Shown here: positions 36,932 to 45,000 of the stretch, one piece after another
Position numbering within the stretch: position 1 is the stretch's first letter
Layout of the letters: the number at the start of each line of letters is the position of its first letter
Assembly: GCF_003943415.1 (NCBI RefSeq)
Contig: NZ_RJPK01000002.1
Location: 186,001 to 250,000 of the forward strand
Reading direction: 5' to 3'
Source of the DNA: Streptococcus oralis
GTDB taxonomy: Bacteria > Bacillota > Bacilli > Lactobacillales > Streptococcaceae
DNA: 64,000 nt
The notes under the pieces: generated by a model
What the model saw: the letters and a program-made list of their open reading frames with translations, nothing else
Databases searched by the model: none
What the model was told of the DNA's origin: nothing
Position numbers and translations under genes: made by a program

Positions 36932-37886
36932 ATTGTTCAATCCCTTCCGAAATACTGATTTGAGGGCGATACCCCAAGTCTCGCTCCGCCTTGCTGATGT
37001 CCAGCGTCTGGCTATATCGCAGCAAATAATAGGTATAGCGTGTCAGAGCCGGCTCGCCTTTAAGTTTCAAGGTCTTATAAAGAAACTCTAAACTACTTGC
37101 AATAGCTGAAAGAAGAGGAGCCGGCACTTTTCTGTATGTTATCGGATAGCCCAACCCTCTCAAGGTTTCTTCTATTAGGTCCTTAAAGGCTCTTGGTTCC
37201 CCGTTGGTAATATTATAGACTTCGCCACTAGCCTGAGTAGCCTCTAGTGCCAAGCGAATGGCCAGAGCGACATTTTCCACACAGGTCATATCCATCAGTT
37301 GACGACCATCTCCTATCAAGGGAATACCAATCTTCTGACTGAGCTTGAGAACCCGGGGCAAAATACTGGTATCCCCAATCCCAAAAAGCCCACGAGGTCG
37401 TAAGATAATACTCGGAACATCGGGATAATCCTTAAACAGCTTCTCCGAAGCCAGCTTACTACGAATGTAGTTGTTAAGATTATTTTCCTGAGGCGCATCG
37501 CTTTCTTTGATAGCAAGCTGATCTCGAGGCGCAGCATAGATGCTAGGCGAGGACACATAAACCAAACGCTGAATCCCCGCCTCCCGACAAGCCTCCAGAA
37601 CATACTTGGTCCCCAAGACATTTGTCTGATAGAAATCCTCCCAAGGACCCCAAACGGTAGAAAGAGCACCCGCATGCACAACCATGTCCATCCCCTGACA
37701 AGCCTGAGCCAAATCCTCTTGCTTGGTCAAATCTCCCTGAAAAAATGTTACTAAGGAATTTTCCAAAGACTGACCTGCCTTGGGATTGCGTCCAAAAGCG
37801 CGTACCTGATAGCTCTGCTGACTGAGCTCTTCAACAACATACTTGCCTAGAAAGCCCGTAGCACCTGTTACCAATACTTTCTTCAT
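36906..37886 (-). CDS. NAD(P)-dependent epimerase / 3-beta-HSD-like SDR (OleD-like)
   Basis: The 326-aa extended SDR begins MKKVLVTGATGFLGKYVVEE with the Rossmann motif GATGFLG. The active-site region is VVHAGALSTVWG ... YVSSPSIYA, followed by NNYIRSKLASEKLF with the catalytic Tyr and Lys (YxxxK). It looks like 3-beta-hydroxysteroid dehydrogenase/OleD-type reductases that act on beta-keto acids. In this cluster it would reduce the ketosynthase product. AAGGAG precedes the start, and the gene is 3 bases after the glycosyltransferase stop. Confidence 0.8.
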   Translation of the reverse strand: MKKVLVTGATGFLGKYVVEELSQQSYQVRAFGRNPKAGQSLENSLVTFFQGDLTKQEDLAQACQGMDMVVHAGALSTVWGPWEDFYQTNVLGTKYVLEACREAGIQRLVYVSSPSIYAAPRDQLAIKESDAPQENNLNNYIRSKLASEKLFKDYPDVPSIILRPRGLFGIGDTSILPRVLKLSQKIGIPLIGDGRQLMDMTCVENVALAIRLALEATQASGEVYNITNGEPRAFKDLIEETLRGLGYPITYRKVPAPLLSAIASSLEFLYKTLKLKGEPALTRYTYYLLRYSQTLDISKAERDLGYRPQISISEGIEQYVQDYRKH

Positions 37887-37889
37887 TTT

Positions 37890-39158
37890 TTACTTCTCCT
37901 TGTCCCCTAAGAGCCGATGTATTTCGCTCTTCAGAATCTCTGTTGGCTGATAGATTTGAGCTGCACGACTAAGTTTGTTCAAGTCTGCCCAGTCATCTCT
38001 AGCCAACAACTCATCAAAGGCACGTTCAATCGCTTCCGTATCCTCTCGTTTAGCAGTTAAGGCAATCCCTGCCTCTAATCCACGAACTGCATAGTCATAC
38101 TGATCATAGTCATGGGGGAGAATCAAGGCAGGCTTACCATAGATGATACACTGGTAAAAAATACCTGCACCACCATGATGAATGACATAGTCCATCTGGG
38201 GAATGTACTCCTTATAGGGAAGATAGGATACCACCGAAACATTCTCCATGAGCTCTTCACATTGGAAATCTTGTCCGCCGAATCCCAGAGTTACAAAGAA
38301 GTGACAGTCCGGATGGGCTTTTGCCAATTGTTGGGTCTGGTAGAGGAGGTTGTCTTTGGCCCATGCTAGCTGAGTCCCACAAGATACGAGGACTTTCTTA
38401 TGATTTGCATAAGGAGCCAAATCTAGGGGGTAATTCTCTGCCCTCTCAATCGAAGAACCAAAAGGTCCCACCCAAAGGTAGTGCTCTGGAAAACCACTTT
38501 TCAGCTCCAACTCTTTCATCCCAATTCCCAAGATGGAATAGGGCGAATAAATGGTTTCCTGATTTTTTTGATTGTAGAGCTTAAAATCGTAACGTTTTAA
38601 GCGTTCTCTCAATAAAAAGGTTACGATTCGTTTCCCTAAACGAGTCACTTTTCTCCCCAGCCATTGCTGGACAGATTGGAACGGTGTCTTTGGACTGCCC
38701 ATTCCTCCAAAGAAACAAGGCGGTCCATCTGTCGTTTCAATGGCAAATTGTGTCGCCATGGTTGTTATCCAAGGAATTCCCAACTGTTCCGCTACTAACC
38801 CCCCAGATAAGGTGATGAAGTCGGCAATCACAATATCAGGTCGATTTTCCTGCCACTCTTGCACTAGTTGGTCAGACACCACATCGATCAAATCAAGACT
38901 AGCTGACAACTGTCGATAAGCAGAAATAAGGTTTAATTGCCCTTCATTGTTGGCTACGCGCTCAAATTCATCTACAGAATTTTCTAAAATGGGAATCACC
39001 TGGAATCCCATCTCCTCTGCGACAACTTTTCGTTGTGGTCCTGTAAATAATCGAATCTCATACAAGGGATCCTTCAACAAGGGTGCGAGCAGATTCAGGG
39101 TTGGGAAGAGATGCCCACTTAAGGGCACTACAACCACATCGATTTTGATTTTTCTCAT
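37890..39158 (-). CDS. MGT/UGT-family glycosyltransferase
   Basis: Start ATG 39158 (MRKIKIDVVVVPLSGHLFPT) gives 422 aa. A longer reading to 39218 would run through the upstream gene's terminator and is rejected. The donor-binding signature HHGGAGIFYQCIIYGKPALI leading to DQYDYA is clear, as in RhlB, macrolide and UDP-sugar transferases. It would place a sugar on a hydroxylated small molecule, here the predicted reduced ketide. No TM helices are evident. It is the first gene of the cluster and lacks a ribosome site, with a -10-like TATTCT ending 6 bases before the ATG, so it may be leaderless. Confidence 0.8.
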   Translation of the reverse strand: MRKIKIDVVVVPLSGHLFPTLNLLAPLLKDPLYEIRLFTGPQRKVVAEEMGFQVIPILENSVDEFERVANNEGQLNLISAYRQLSASLDLIDVVSDQLVQEWQENRPDIVIADFITLSGGLVAEQLGIPWITTMATQFAIETTDGPPCFFGGMGSPKTPFQSVQQWLGRKVTRLGKRIVTFLLRERLKRYDFKLYNQKNQETIYSPYSILGIGMKELELKSGFPEHYLWVGPFGSSIERAENYPLDLAPYANHKKVLVSCGTQLAWAKDNLLYQTQQLAKAHPDCHFFVTLGFGGQDFQCEELMENVSVVSYLPYKEYIPQMDYVIHHGGAGIFYQCIIYGKPALILPHDYDQYDYAVRGLEAGIALTAKREDTEAIERAFDELLARDDWADLNKLSRAAQIYQPTEILKSEIHRLLGDKEK

Positions 39159-39164
39159 ATGTCT

Positions 39165-39170
39165 AGAATA
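39165..39170 (-). promoter_or_regulatory. putative -10 box of the biosynthetic cluster
   Basis: TATTCT on the minus strand ends 6 bases before ATG 39158, with a weak TAGTTC at a 17-base spacing that lies in the preceding terminator arm. If used, transcription would begin at or near the A of the ATG. This fits the absence of a ribosome site. Confidence 0.35.
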
Positions 39171-39180
39171 GCAAATTTTT

Positions 39181-39208
39181 AAAAAAAGAACTACCAAAAT
39201 GATAGTTC
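39181..39208 (-). terminator. terminator of the iron alcohol dehydrogenase gene
   Basis: The minus strand reads GAACTATC-ATTTT-GGTAGTTC then TTTTTTT, an 8-bp stem with one G-U pair and a U-run. On the plus strand one pair is mismatched, so it works in the minus direction, 38 bases after the dehydrogenase stop. Confidence 0.75.
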
Positions 39209-39245
39209 TTCCTAGCATTATTTAGCTTCTTTTTCACTTTATGAA

Positions 39246-40397
39246 TCAGAAGAGTTCTTTGTAGAGAGCAATTGTTTCTTCCAAGGTTGGCATAAATGGA
39301 TTTCCAGGTGCACAAGCATCAATCAAGGCATTCTTAGAAAGGTAGTCAAAGTCAAAGTCTTTTTCTTGGATACCGAGTTCAGTGAGTTTCTTTGGAATGC
39401 CTACTGTTTCAGACAGTTTCTCAATTTCAGCGATAGCGTAGGCAGCACATTCTTGGTCTGTTTTCCCTTCCACATGGAGTCCCAAGGCCTTGGCTACATT
39501 GCGAAAAGCTTCTGGTACACGCTTGGCATTTTCACGTTCTACAACTGGGAGAAGCATGGCACAGCAGACACCATGTGGCAAGTTATATACCGCACCGAGT
39601 TGGTGAGCCATAGAATGAACATAGCCCAAACCAGCATTGTTAAAGCTCATACCACCGAGGAAGATGGCATTGACCATGGCCTCACGCGCTTCAATATCTT
39701 GGCCATTTGCCACAGCACGAGGAAGATACTCTTTGATTAGTTCAATAGCTCCGATAGAGAGTTTCTTGGTCACATTATAAGCACCTGGTGTTACCAAGGC
39801 TTCGACAGCGTGGGTAAGAGCATCCATACCTGTCGCCGCTGTCAATCCTTTCGGTTTTGAAAGCATGAGTTCTGGATCATTAACAGAGATAAGGGCGAGG
39901 CTGTTCTTATCTACCATTACCATTTTGACTTTGCGTTCTTCGTCAGTAATGACATAGTTAATCGTAATTTCTGCAGAAGTTCCAGCTGTTGTATTGATCG
40001 CAACCACTGGCAACCCTTTTTTAGCAGACTTGTGGAGACCTTCGTAGTCCTGTGGTTTTCCACCATTTGTAGCGATGATAGAGATACAACTAGCCGCATC
40101 CTGAGGAGATCCTCCTCCAAGACTGATGATGAAGTCACAACTATGCTCTTTCAGGGCAGCCACTCCGTCTGTGACGTTCTTGCAAGTCGGATTTGGCTCC
40201 ACATCGCTAAAGATCACATATTCGATCCCTTCAGCATCTAGTGGTTTTAGGACCTTAGGTAAAATATCACTGCCTTCGATGAACTTATCTGTCACCAAAA
40301 GGGCCTTCTTATACCCCAGTTCCTTGATATACGGACCTACTTCATTTACAACACCTTTACCGATAAGGTTAACTGATGGAACGTAAAATGTAGCCAT
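39246..40397 (-). CDS. iron-containing alcohol dehydrogenase
   Basis: The 383-aa product MATFYVPSVNLIGKGVVNEV has the NAD-binding ISLGGGSPQDAA segment. Metal-ligand regions are GMDALTHAVEAL and VHSMAHQLGAVYNLPHG, as in 1,3-propanediol dehydrogenase and FucO-type group III dehydrogenases. It probably reduces a short aldehyde to alcohol in fermentation. The promoter is TTGTAA-17-TATACT with a cre site just upstream, so carbon catabolite control by CcpA is expected. It is separated by a terminator from the glycosyltransferase cluster. Confidence 0.88.
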   Translation of the reverse strand: MATFYVPSVNLIGKGVVNEVGPYIKELGYKKALLVTDKFIEGSDILPKVLKPLDAEGIEYVIFSDVEPNPTCKNVTDGVAALKEHSCDFIISLGGGSPQDAASCISIIATNGGKPQDYEGLHKSAKKGLPVVAINTTAGTSAEITINYVITDEERKVKMVMVDKNSLALISVNDPELMLSKPKGLTAATGMDALTHAVEALVTPGAYNVTKKLSIGAIELIKEYLPRAVANGQDIEAREAMVNAIFLGGMSFNNAGLGYVHSMAHQLGAVYNLPHGVCCAMLLPVVERENAKRVPEAFRNVAKALGLHVEGKTDQECAAYAIAEIEKLSETVGIPKKLTELGIQEKDFDFDYLSKNALIDACAPGNPFMPTLEETIALYKELF

Positions 40398-40442
40398 ATG
40401 CTTTTCCTCCTGCGCCTTTGCGCTATTTGATTATTTACCATA

Positions 40443-40490
40443 AGTATACGACCTTATAAGAAGTTTTACAAACATTTGTAAGCGTTTTAA
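40443..40490 (-). promoter_or_regulatory. adh promoter and cre (CcpA) site
   Basis: The minus strand shows -35 TTGTAA (40466-40471), 17 bases, then -10 TATACT (40443-40448). Just upstream, TTGTAAGCGTTTTAA (40476-40490, plus strand) matches the cre consensus WTGNAARCGNWWWCA at all but one position. A cre upstream of -35 can activate or repress, so the direction is open. Confidence 0.6.
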
Positions 40491-40531
40491 GTAAAAAGTT
40501 AGTAAAGAACAGCCAGCCACTTTTTCAAGAA

Positions 40532-40572
40532 AAAAGTTCCAAAAAGATGGATTTCATCTCATTGGAACTTTT
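40532..40572 (-). terminator. terminator of the lipoprotein gene
   Basis: On the minus strand AAAAGTTCCAA and TTGGAACTTTT pair, with an inner GAGATG/CATCTT step. TTTTTTC follows. It lies about 10 bases after the lipoprotein stop. Confidence 0.7.
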
Positions 40573-40581
40573 ACTTAATGA

Positions 40582-41037
40582 TTATTGTTTCGTTAAGACT
40601 ACTCGGTCAGATGCCTCTCGATCCATATCGTCGATAATCAATTGATTACCATTAACAGTGTAAATTTTGACATCATCACCGATAATGACACGTTGATTTT
40701 CTGGCTCAAAGCTAACTTGCTTGATTTCCTTATCTCCATCTGGCTCGACTTCAGTCCATGTACCAGTTTTACCTGTTACAACAAGAGTGATTTGGTCATT
40801 CTCATCTTTTCCAGCATAGGTACCATCGATGTTCGTAGGTTGAGCTACAGTAGTATCCTGACTTGAGGACGCCTGTGGTTGACTAGCACTTGTAGCAGCG
40901 CTAGAAGATGATTCTTGTTGAGTAGATGGTTGCTGAGCAGATTGCTGGGTAGGGGCTTGTGCCTTAGGTCCACAAGCTGCTAAAAGACTAAGAATTGCTA
41001 GGGAAGCAATAGAAAGTGTGAATATTTTCGTTTTCAT
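40582..41037 (-). CDS. small surface lipoprotein
   Basis: The 151-aa product has a lipoprotein signal MKTKIFTLSIASLAILSLLA with lipobox LAAC (Cys22). A Gln/Ser/Thr-rich linker (about 27-65) comes next, then a compact beta-rich domain with TYAGKDENDQITLVVTGKTG. The linker would hold the domain off the membrane. Pneumococcus has a similar lipoprotein beside folC (from memory). The function is unknown. It has its own terminator. Confidence 0.75.
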   Translation of the reverse strand: MKTKIFTLSIASLAILSLLAACGPKAQAPTQQSAQQPSTQQESSSSAATSASQPQASSSQDTTVAQPTNIDGTYAGKDENDQITLVVTGKTGTWTEVEPDGDKEIKQVSFEPENQRVIIGDDVKIYTVNGNQLIIDDMDREASDRVVLTKQ

Positions 41038-41127
41038 AGCGATTTCCTTTCTTTTTTGTCAATGATTTGCTGGATCAGTTTCCAGATGTACCTCCTACCT
41101 CAAGTATAACAACTTAAGCCTAGAAGG

Positions 41128-42378
41128 TCAACTAGTCCCATCGCTTCCAACCAAACTCGCTCGCACTTCCGAGATAAAGTAGAGTGACCCCGTCACGAAA
41201 AGCAAGTTCTGGTCATTGGCCTTTTCTTCAAATTCGCTGATAAAATCGCCATAGGAAGGAATCAAATCGTAACCCGCCACATCCTTCTCATCCAAAGAAC
41301 CTTGGTAGTCAAAGCCCGTTACCTTAAGTTTTACCTGAGGCAACTGTTCCGTTAGATAGCCTAGCATCCCCTGATAATCCTTGCGTTTAAGGGCGCCAAA
41401 AAGAATGCGAACTTGATATCCTTGCTGGATTTTCCCTTGGATAAACTCGACCAGACGAGTTAAGGCTGGAAGATTATGAGCCCCATCTAGGTAGATTTGC
41501 GGACGAATTCGTTCCAATCGACCTGCCCAGTAAGTTTCTTTCAAAGCCTGTCTGACAAGCTCTTCTTCGACACCTTCCTCTCTTGACGCCATAAAAAGAA
41601 GAAAGGTTTGTAAAGCCAAGGCGGCATTTTCTTGCTGATAGGTACCTTCCAAACCGATTTCAAGCCGTGAAAAACTTGCTAGCCTACTTGAAAAATTACT
41701 ATCTTTCAAGGTGAAGTCTTGCCCCGCTCGATAAAGAGCTACGTCCAACTCTTTTGCTCTTTTTTGACAGACAAGCTCAGCTTCTGGAGCAAGCTTGGCA
41801 ATGACCGCCTTCTTTCCAGCCTTGAAGATACCAGCTTTCTGCTCTGCTATTTCCTCCAGACTATCACCCAAGGTCTCCTGATGATCTAGGCCAATGGAAG
41901 TAATAACTGCAATCTCTCCTGTTACGACATTCGTGGTGTCAAGCAGACCACCAATACCCACTTCTAGCAGGACTAGATCCACGTCCTGCTCTTCAAAGTA
42001 AAGCAAAGCAATCAAGGTCAACAACTCAAAGAAAGACAATTGGTCATGTGTTTCCAAAAGAGTTTTTTCCATATCCTTGACTTGGTTAGCTGTACGAATA
42101 AAATCTTCATCAGCAATCGGTTGTCCATTGATACAAATTCGATCATTGATACTGATGATATGGGGAGAGGTAAAAGTACCAACTTTTTTACCATGAGCAA
42201 CAAACAACTCCCTCATAAAGGCAATAGTTGATCCCTTGCCATTGGTCCCTGTCACGTGGATAATAGGATAAGTCTTCTCAGGATTCCCCAGCAAATCCAC
42301 TGCTTGCTGCATTCGTCCAAGTCCAGATCTAAAGTTTAAACCAATCCGACTATGAAGCCATTCTTCTACTTCAAACAT
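41128..42378 (-). CDS. folC: bifunctional folylpolyglutamate / dihydrofolate synthase
   Basis: ATG 42378, with AAGGAGA upstream, gives 416 aa (MFEVEEWLHSRIGLNFRSGL). The longer ORF start at 42432 lies in the promoter and is rejected. The ATP-binding loop HVTGTNGKGST and the following Mur-ligase-like motifs are present. It adds glutamate to dihydropteroate and folates. A TATACT box sits at 42420-42425, just after the terminator of the upstream operon. Confidence 0.93.
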   Translation of the reverse strand: MFEVEEWLHSRIGLNFRSGLGRMQQAVDLLGNPEKTYPIIHVTGTNGKGSTIAFMRELFVAHGKKVGTFTSPHIISINDRICINGQPIADEDFIRTANQVKDMEKTLLETHDQLSFFELLTLIALLYFEEQDVDLVLLEVGIGGLLDTTNVVTGEIAVITSIGLDHQETLGDSLEEIAEQKAGIFKAGKKAVIAKLAPEAELVCQKRAKELDVALYRAGQDFTLKDSNFSSRLASFSRLEIGLEGTYQQENAALALQTFLLFMASREEGVEEELVRQALKETYWAGRLERIRPQIYLDGAHNLPALTRLVEFIQGKIQQGYQVRILFGALKRKDYQGMLGYLTEQLPQVKLKVTGFDYQGSLDEKDVAGYDLIPSYGDFISEFEEKANDQNLLFVTGSLYFISEVRASLVGSDGTS

Positions 42379-42433
42379 GCATATCTCCTTAACAAAAGTA
42401 CATTCCACTACCACAACAAAGTATAATTGCAAG

Positions 42434-42467
42434 TAAAAAGCGAGGTCGGGACAAAAATCCCGACCTC
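42434..42467 (-). terminator. terminator of the ireB-ruvX-DUF1292 operon
   Basis: The minus strand has the perfect 10-bp stem GAGGTCGGGA/TCCCGACCTC with loop TTTTTG. GCTTTTTAC follows. It lies beyond the intergenic repeats that trail the DUF1292 gene. Confidence 0.7.
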
Positions 42468-42510
42468 TTACCTGGTTAGCTAATCACTAGCTAGTATGAA
42501 TTTTAGCGCA

Positions 42511-42733
42511 GGGCTAAAAATATCCACTGGATATTCCAACTCTTCCAATTTTTAGGAATTGGGGTGATACAGTCTCCCAGACTTACCAGTTCTCTCTTAT
42601 TTAAAGGAACTGGGGTAAAAATATCCCTCGGACGTTCCAACTCTTCTAATTTTCAGGAGTTGGGCTGATACAGTCTCCCAGACTTACTTACGGTCTTTAT
42701 TTTTAGCGTAAGGGTAAAAATGTTCACTGAACA
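42511..42733. repeat. three-unit modular intergenic repeat
   Basis: A 75-76 bp core is present at 42511-42586 and 42613-42687 (about 85 percent identical by eye), and a third partial copy starts at 42712. Each core carries small palindromes: ATATCC-AGT-GGATAT, CCAACTC/GAGTTGG and AGTCT-CCC-AGACT. Cores are separated by short variable hairpins (CAGTTC/GAACTG, TTACG/CGTAA). The array fills most of the 358-base gap between folC and the DUF1292 gene. No gene is visible in it. Confidence 0.65.
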
Positions 42734-42736
42734 TTT

Positions 42737-43042
42737 TTACTCCTCCATAAAGCTGTTGAAGACTTCTTCAATCATGTTCCATTCATCTTCTGAGTCTTCT
42801 GGGATTGGTTGCAATTCGCCTTCTGTTCCGTCTTCATTTTCGATGAATGAGTAAGCTTGAATTTCAACTTCACCGTTTTCATCTTCTTCTGCGTTAACTG
42901 GCACTAGAAGAACATAGTTCTTACCAAATTCTTCTTTCCCGTCAATGGTCAAAAGAATTTCAAATAAGGTTTCATTTCCTTGCTCGTCTACTAGTGTAAT
43001 CAATTCACGTTCTTCGTGATCGTGGTTGTGATCGTGTGACAT
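42737..43042 (-). CDS. DUF1292 (YrzB-like) protein
   Basis: The 101-aa acidic protein begins with a His/Asp-rich [20 protein letters not shown]. It has the DUF1292 core [20 protein letters not shown] and GKNYVLLVP. It is small, soluble and of unknown function. It is the last gene of the ireB-ruvX-DUF1292 unit, a gene set conserved across Firmicutes next to alanyl-tRNA synthetase or folate genes. The His-rich tip could bind metal. Confidence 0.88.
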   Translation of the reverse strand: MSHDHNHDHEERELITLVDEQGNETLFEILLTIDGKEEFGKNYVLLVPVNAEEDENGEVEIQAYSFIENEDGTEGELQPIPEDSEDEWNMIEEVFNSFMEE

Positions 43043-43057
43043 AGTTTCTCCTCTGTC

Positions 43058-43477
43058 TTAAAATTTTCTATCTAAATAATTTTGCAAAATCAGCTGAGCA
43101 GCCAATTTATCAATGACTTTTTTTCGCTTGTTGCGACTGATGTCAGCCTGCTCAATCAACATACGCTCAGCTGCGACTGTCGTCAAGCGCTCATCTTGAT
43201 AGTCTACTGGTAAACCAAAAAGTTCCTCTAATTTTGCTCCGTAGGCTTGACTAGCTTCTACCCGCGGTCCACTGGTATTGTTCATGTTTTTAGGCAGACC
43301 TACTACAAAACGTTCTACCTTATAGCTGTCAACCAATTCCTTGATACGGTCAAAACCAAACTGGCCCTGATCCTCATTGATCTGGATGATTTCAAGTCCT
43401 TGAGCAGTGAAGCCTAGTGGGTCGCTAATGGCAACGCCTACTGTTTTTGAACCGACGTCCAATCCCATAATTCTCAT
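43058..43477 (-). CDS. ruvX: YqgF/RuvX RNase H-fold nuclease (Holliday junction resolvase-like)
   Basis: The 139-aa product [20 protein letters not shown] is an RNase H-fold with Asp in GLDVGSK, Glu/Asp in YQDERLTT and a later acidic residue. Members process pre-16S rRNA 5' ends in E. coli and are annotated as putative resolvases. It is 3 bases after ireB and 15 before the DUF1292 gene. Confidence 0.92.
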   Translation of the reverse strand: MRIMGLDVGSKTVGVAISDPLGFTAQGLEIIQINEDQGQFGFDRIKELVDSYKVERFVVGLPKNMNNTSGPRVEASQAYGAKLEELFGLPVDYQDERLTTVAAERMLIEQADISRNKRKKVIDKLAAQLILQNYLDRKF

Positions 43478-43480
43478 AGA

Positions 43481-43747
43481 TTATAGATCGACTCCTTGTC
43501 CTTTAAGGTAATAGCGCACCAATTCTTCAACAATTTCATCACGCTCATACTTACGGATTTGATTTCGTGCATTGTTGTAACGAGGAACGTAGGCAGGGTC
43601 TCCACTCAATACATAACCGACGATTTGATTTATCGGATTATAACCCTTTTCATTCAGAGAAGCATAGACATCTGTCAACGTTTCACTGATTTCCTTCTTG
43701 TTGGAATCATCCAATTTAAAACGTACAGTTTCTTCAGTAAATCCCAT
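43481..43747 (-). CDS. ireB: IreB-family (UPF0297) regulatory phosphoprotein
   Basis: The 88-aa product [20 protein letters not shown] matches the UPF0297/IreB family. In enterococci it is phosphorylated by a PASTA Ser/Thr kinase at N-terminal Thr residues and affects cephalosporin tolerance. Thr4 and Thr7 are present. It starts the operon behind an extended -10 (TGCTATAAT, 43778-43783). Confidence 0.88.
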   Translation of the reverse strand: MGFTEETVRFKLDDSNKKEISETLTDVYASLNEKGYNPINQIVGYVLSGDPAYVPRYNNARNQIRKYERDEIVEELVRYYLKGQGVDL

Positions 43748-43834
43748 TCTAACACCCTCTTTCCTTAGAATAGTACTATTATAGCATATTTCCTTACGTT
43801 CTACAATTAAGTCAATCTATTTATTTGGATTTTC

Positions 43835-44404
43835 TTACTGTTCTGTCGCACCATTTGCTATTCTATCTTCGATATATTGGCTTGGTTCATTTTTCAAAAG
43901 AGTCTCTAAGCCAATATTCTTTAGATATTCTACTTGCGCCGCCTTTTTGACATCTAAAATTTGAAAATCATAAGTCGTAGTAGTTTCCATCTCTGTCTCG
44001 CTGATTAACTGAGTCTCAACCGTAAAACCCTCTAACTTACGTGCTTCTTGGAGACTTTCATCTTTCTCCTCGGCTTCCGCGAAGGCTTTCTTTGTAGCTT
44101 CAAGACCGTGGTCAGCGATAAAGGATTTCAATTCCTCACTTAAGGGCCGTATCTGCCGAATAACCAATTTTAGAAATTGTTTCCCTTTATAGGTAATGGT
44201 TTGCGTTTGCTTGACGCCATCTCCTGACTCAGGGAAAATCAAAGTCTTGGTCACAATCGTATTCTTTTCCGCATTTTCCAAAACTGGCAGAGTAGACTGG
44301 AGCGTTTCGGATTCATGTTTTGAACTGGATGTCGTTTCCTTCTTTTGGCTACATCCTGCAAGTAGCAGGAGGAGAGTAGCTGCGCCAATTACTATCTTTT
44401 TCAT
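43835..44404 (-). CDS. DUF1307 (YehR-like) lipoprotein
   Basis: The 189-aa product has a signal MKKIVIGAATLLLLLAGCSQ with lipobox LAGC (Cys18). A Ser/Thr-rich linker and a DUF1307 domain (TQTITYKGKQFLKLVIRQIR ... FTVETQLISETEMETTTTYD) follow. It is tethered to the outer face of the membrane. The function is unknown. It is monocistronic or follows spx, whose terminator lies 36-56 bases upstream. Confidence 0.8.
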   Translation of the reverse strand: MKKIVIGAATLLLLLAGCSQKKETTSSSKHESETLQSTLPVLENAEKNTIVTKTLIFPESGDGVKQTQTITYKGKQFLKLVIRQIRPLSEELKSFIADHGLEATKKAFAEAEEKDESLQEARKLEGFTVETQLISETEMETTTTYDFQILDVKKAAQVEYLKNIGLETLLKNEPSQYIEDRIANGATEQ

Positions 44405-44439
44405 AATTCCTCACATGATTTTTTGATAAAAAATGAACA

Positions 44440-44460
44440 AGGCTAGGAGATACCCCAGCC
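44440..44460 (-). terminator. spx terminator
   Basis: The minus strand has GGCTGGGG and CTCCTAGCC pairing over about 8 bp around a short loop. TTGTTCATTTTTT follows. It lies just past the spx stop. Confidence 0.5.
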
Positions 44461-44467
44461 TCGATGT

Positions 44468-44866
44468 TTATAGAGCTGCACGCAAACGTGCTTCTGCATT
44501 TTCTACATTACGGACAGAGCGTGGTAAAAAGGCACGGATATCATCTTCTTTGTAACCGACCTGCAAACGCTTCTCGTCAACTAGAATAGGACTTTTTAAG
44601 ATCCGTGGCGTTTCCATGATCAAGTTGAGTACTTCATTCACACTCAAATCTTCGATGTCAACTCCTAAAGCTTTCGCATAGCGGTTTTTTGATGATACAA
44701 TGCTGGCAATTCCATTATCTGTCTTTGTCAGAATATCAAGTAGCTCTTCTCTCGTAATCCCTTCTTTACCAAGGTTTTGTTCTTTATAACTTAACTGGTG
44801 TGCGTTGAGCCAAGTCTTCGCTTTCTTACAGCTTGTGCAACTGGAGACGGTATAAATCTTAATCAT
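44468..44866 (-). CDS. spx: Spx/ArsC-family redox regulator
   Basis: The 132-aa thioredoxin-like protein begins MIKIYTVSSCTSCKKAKTWL with the redox switch Cys10-x-x-Cys13. In Spx proteins it binds the RNA polymerase alpha C-terminal domain, and its activity changes with thiol oxidation and ClpXP. The RPILVDEKRLQVGY-type segment (SPILVDEKRLQVGY) agrees with Spx. Streptococci have two Spx paralogues, and which one this is cannot be settled here. Its -10 TATAAT is at 44908-44913. Confidence 0.88.
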   Translation of the reverse strand: MIKIYTVSSCTSCKKAKTWLNAHQLSYKEQNLGKEGITREELLDILTKTDNGIASIVSSKNRYAKALGVDIEDLSVNEVLNLIMETPRILKSPILVDEKRLQVGYKEDDIRAFLPRSVRNVENAEARLRAAL

Positions 44867-45000
44867 GTGCCTACCCCTTTCGCTACATGTTACTATCAGT
44901 TTAATCTATTATACCATAAAAAACATCCGACTTGCGACCTATTTTTAAAAAAATTTAACTTTTTTCGCTATTTTCGTACTTTTTTCTTGACAAAATCAAT

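Noticed and set aside
39159..39218. Longer glycosyltransferase start at 39218
   Set aside because: The extension reads through the terminator of the upstream dehydrogenase gene, and the extra residues do not resemble the family.
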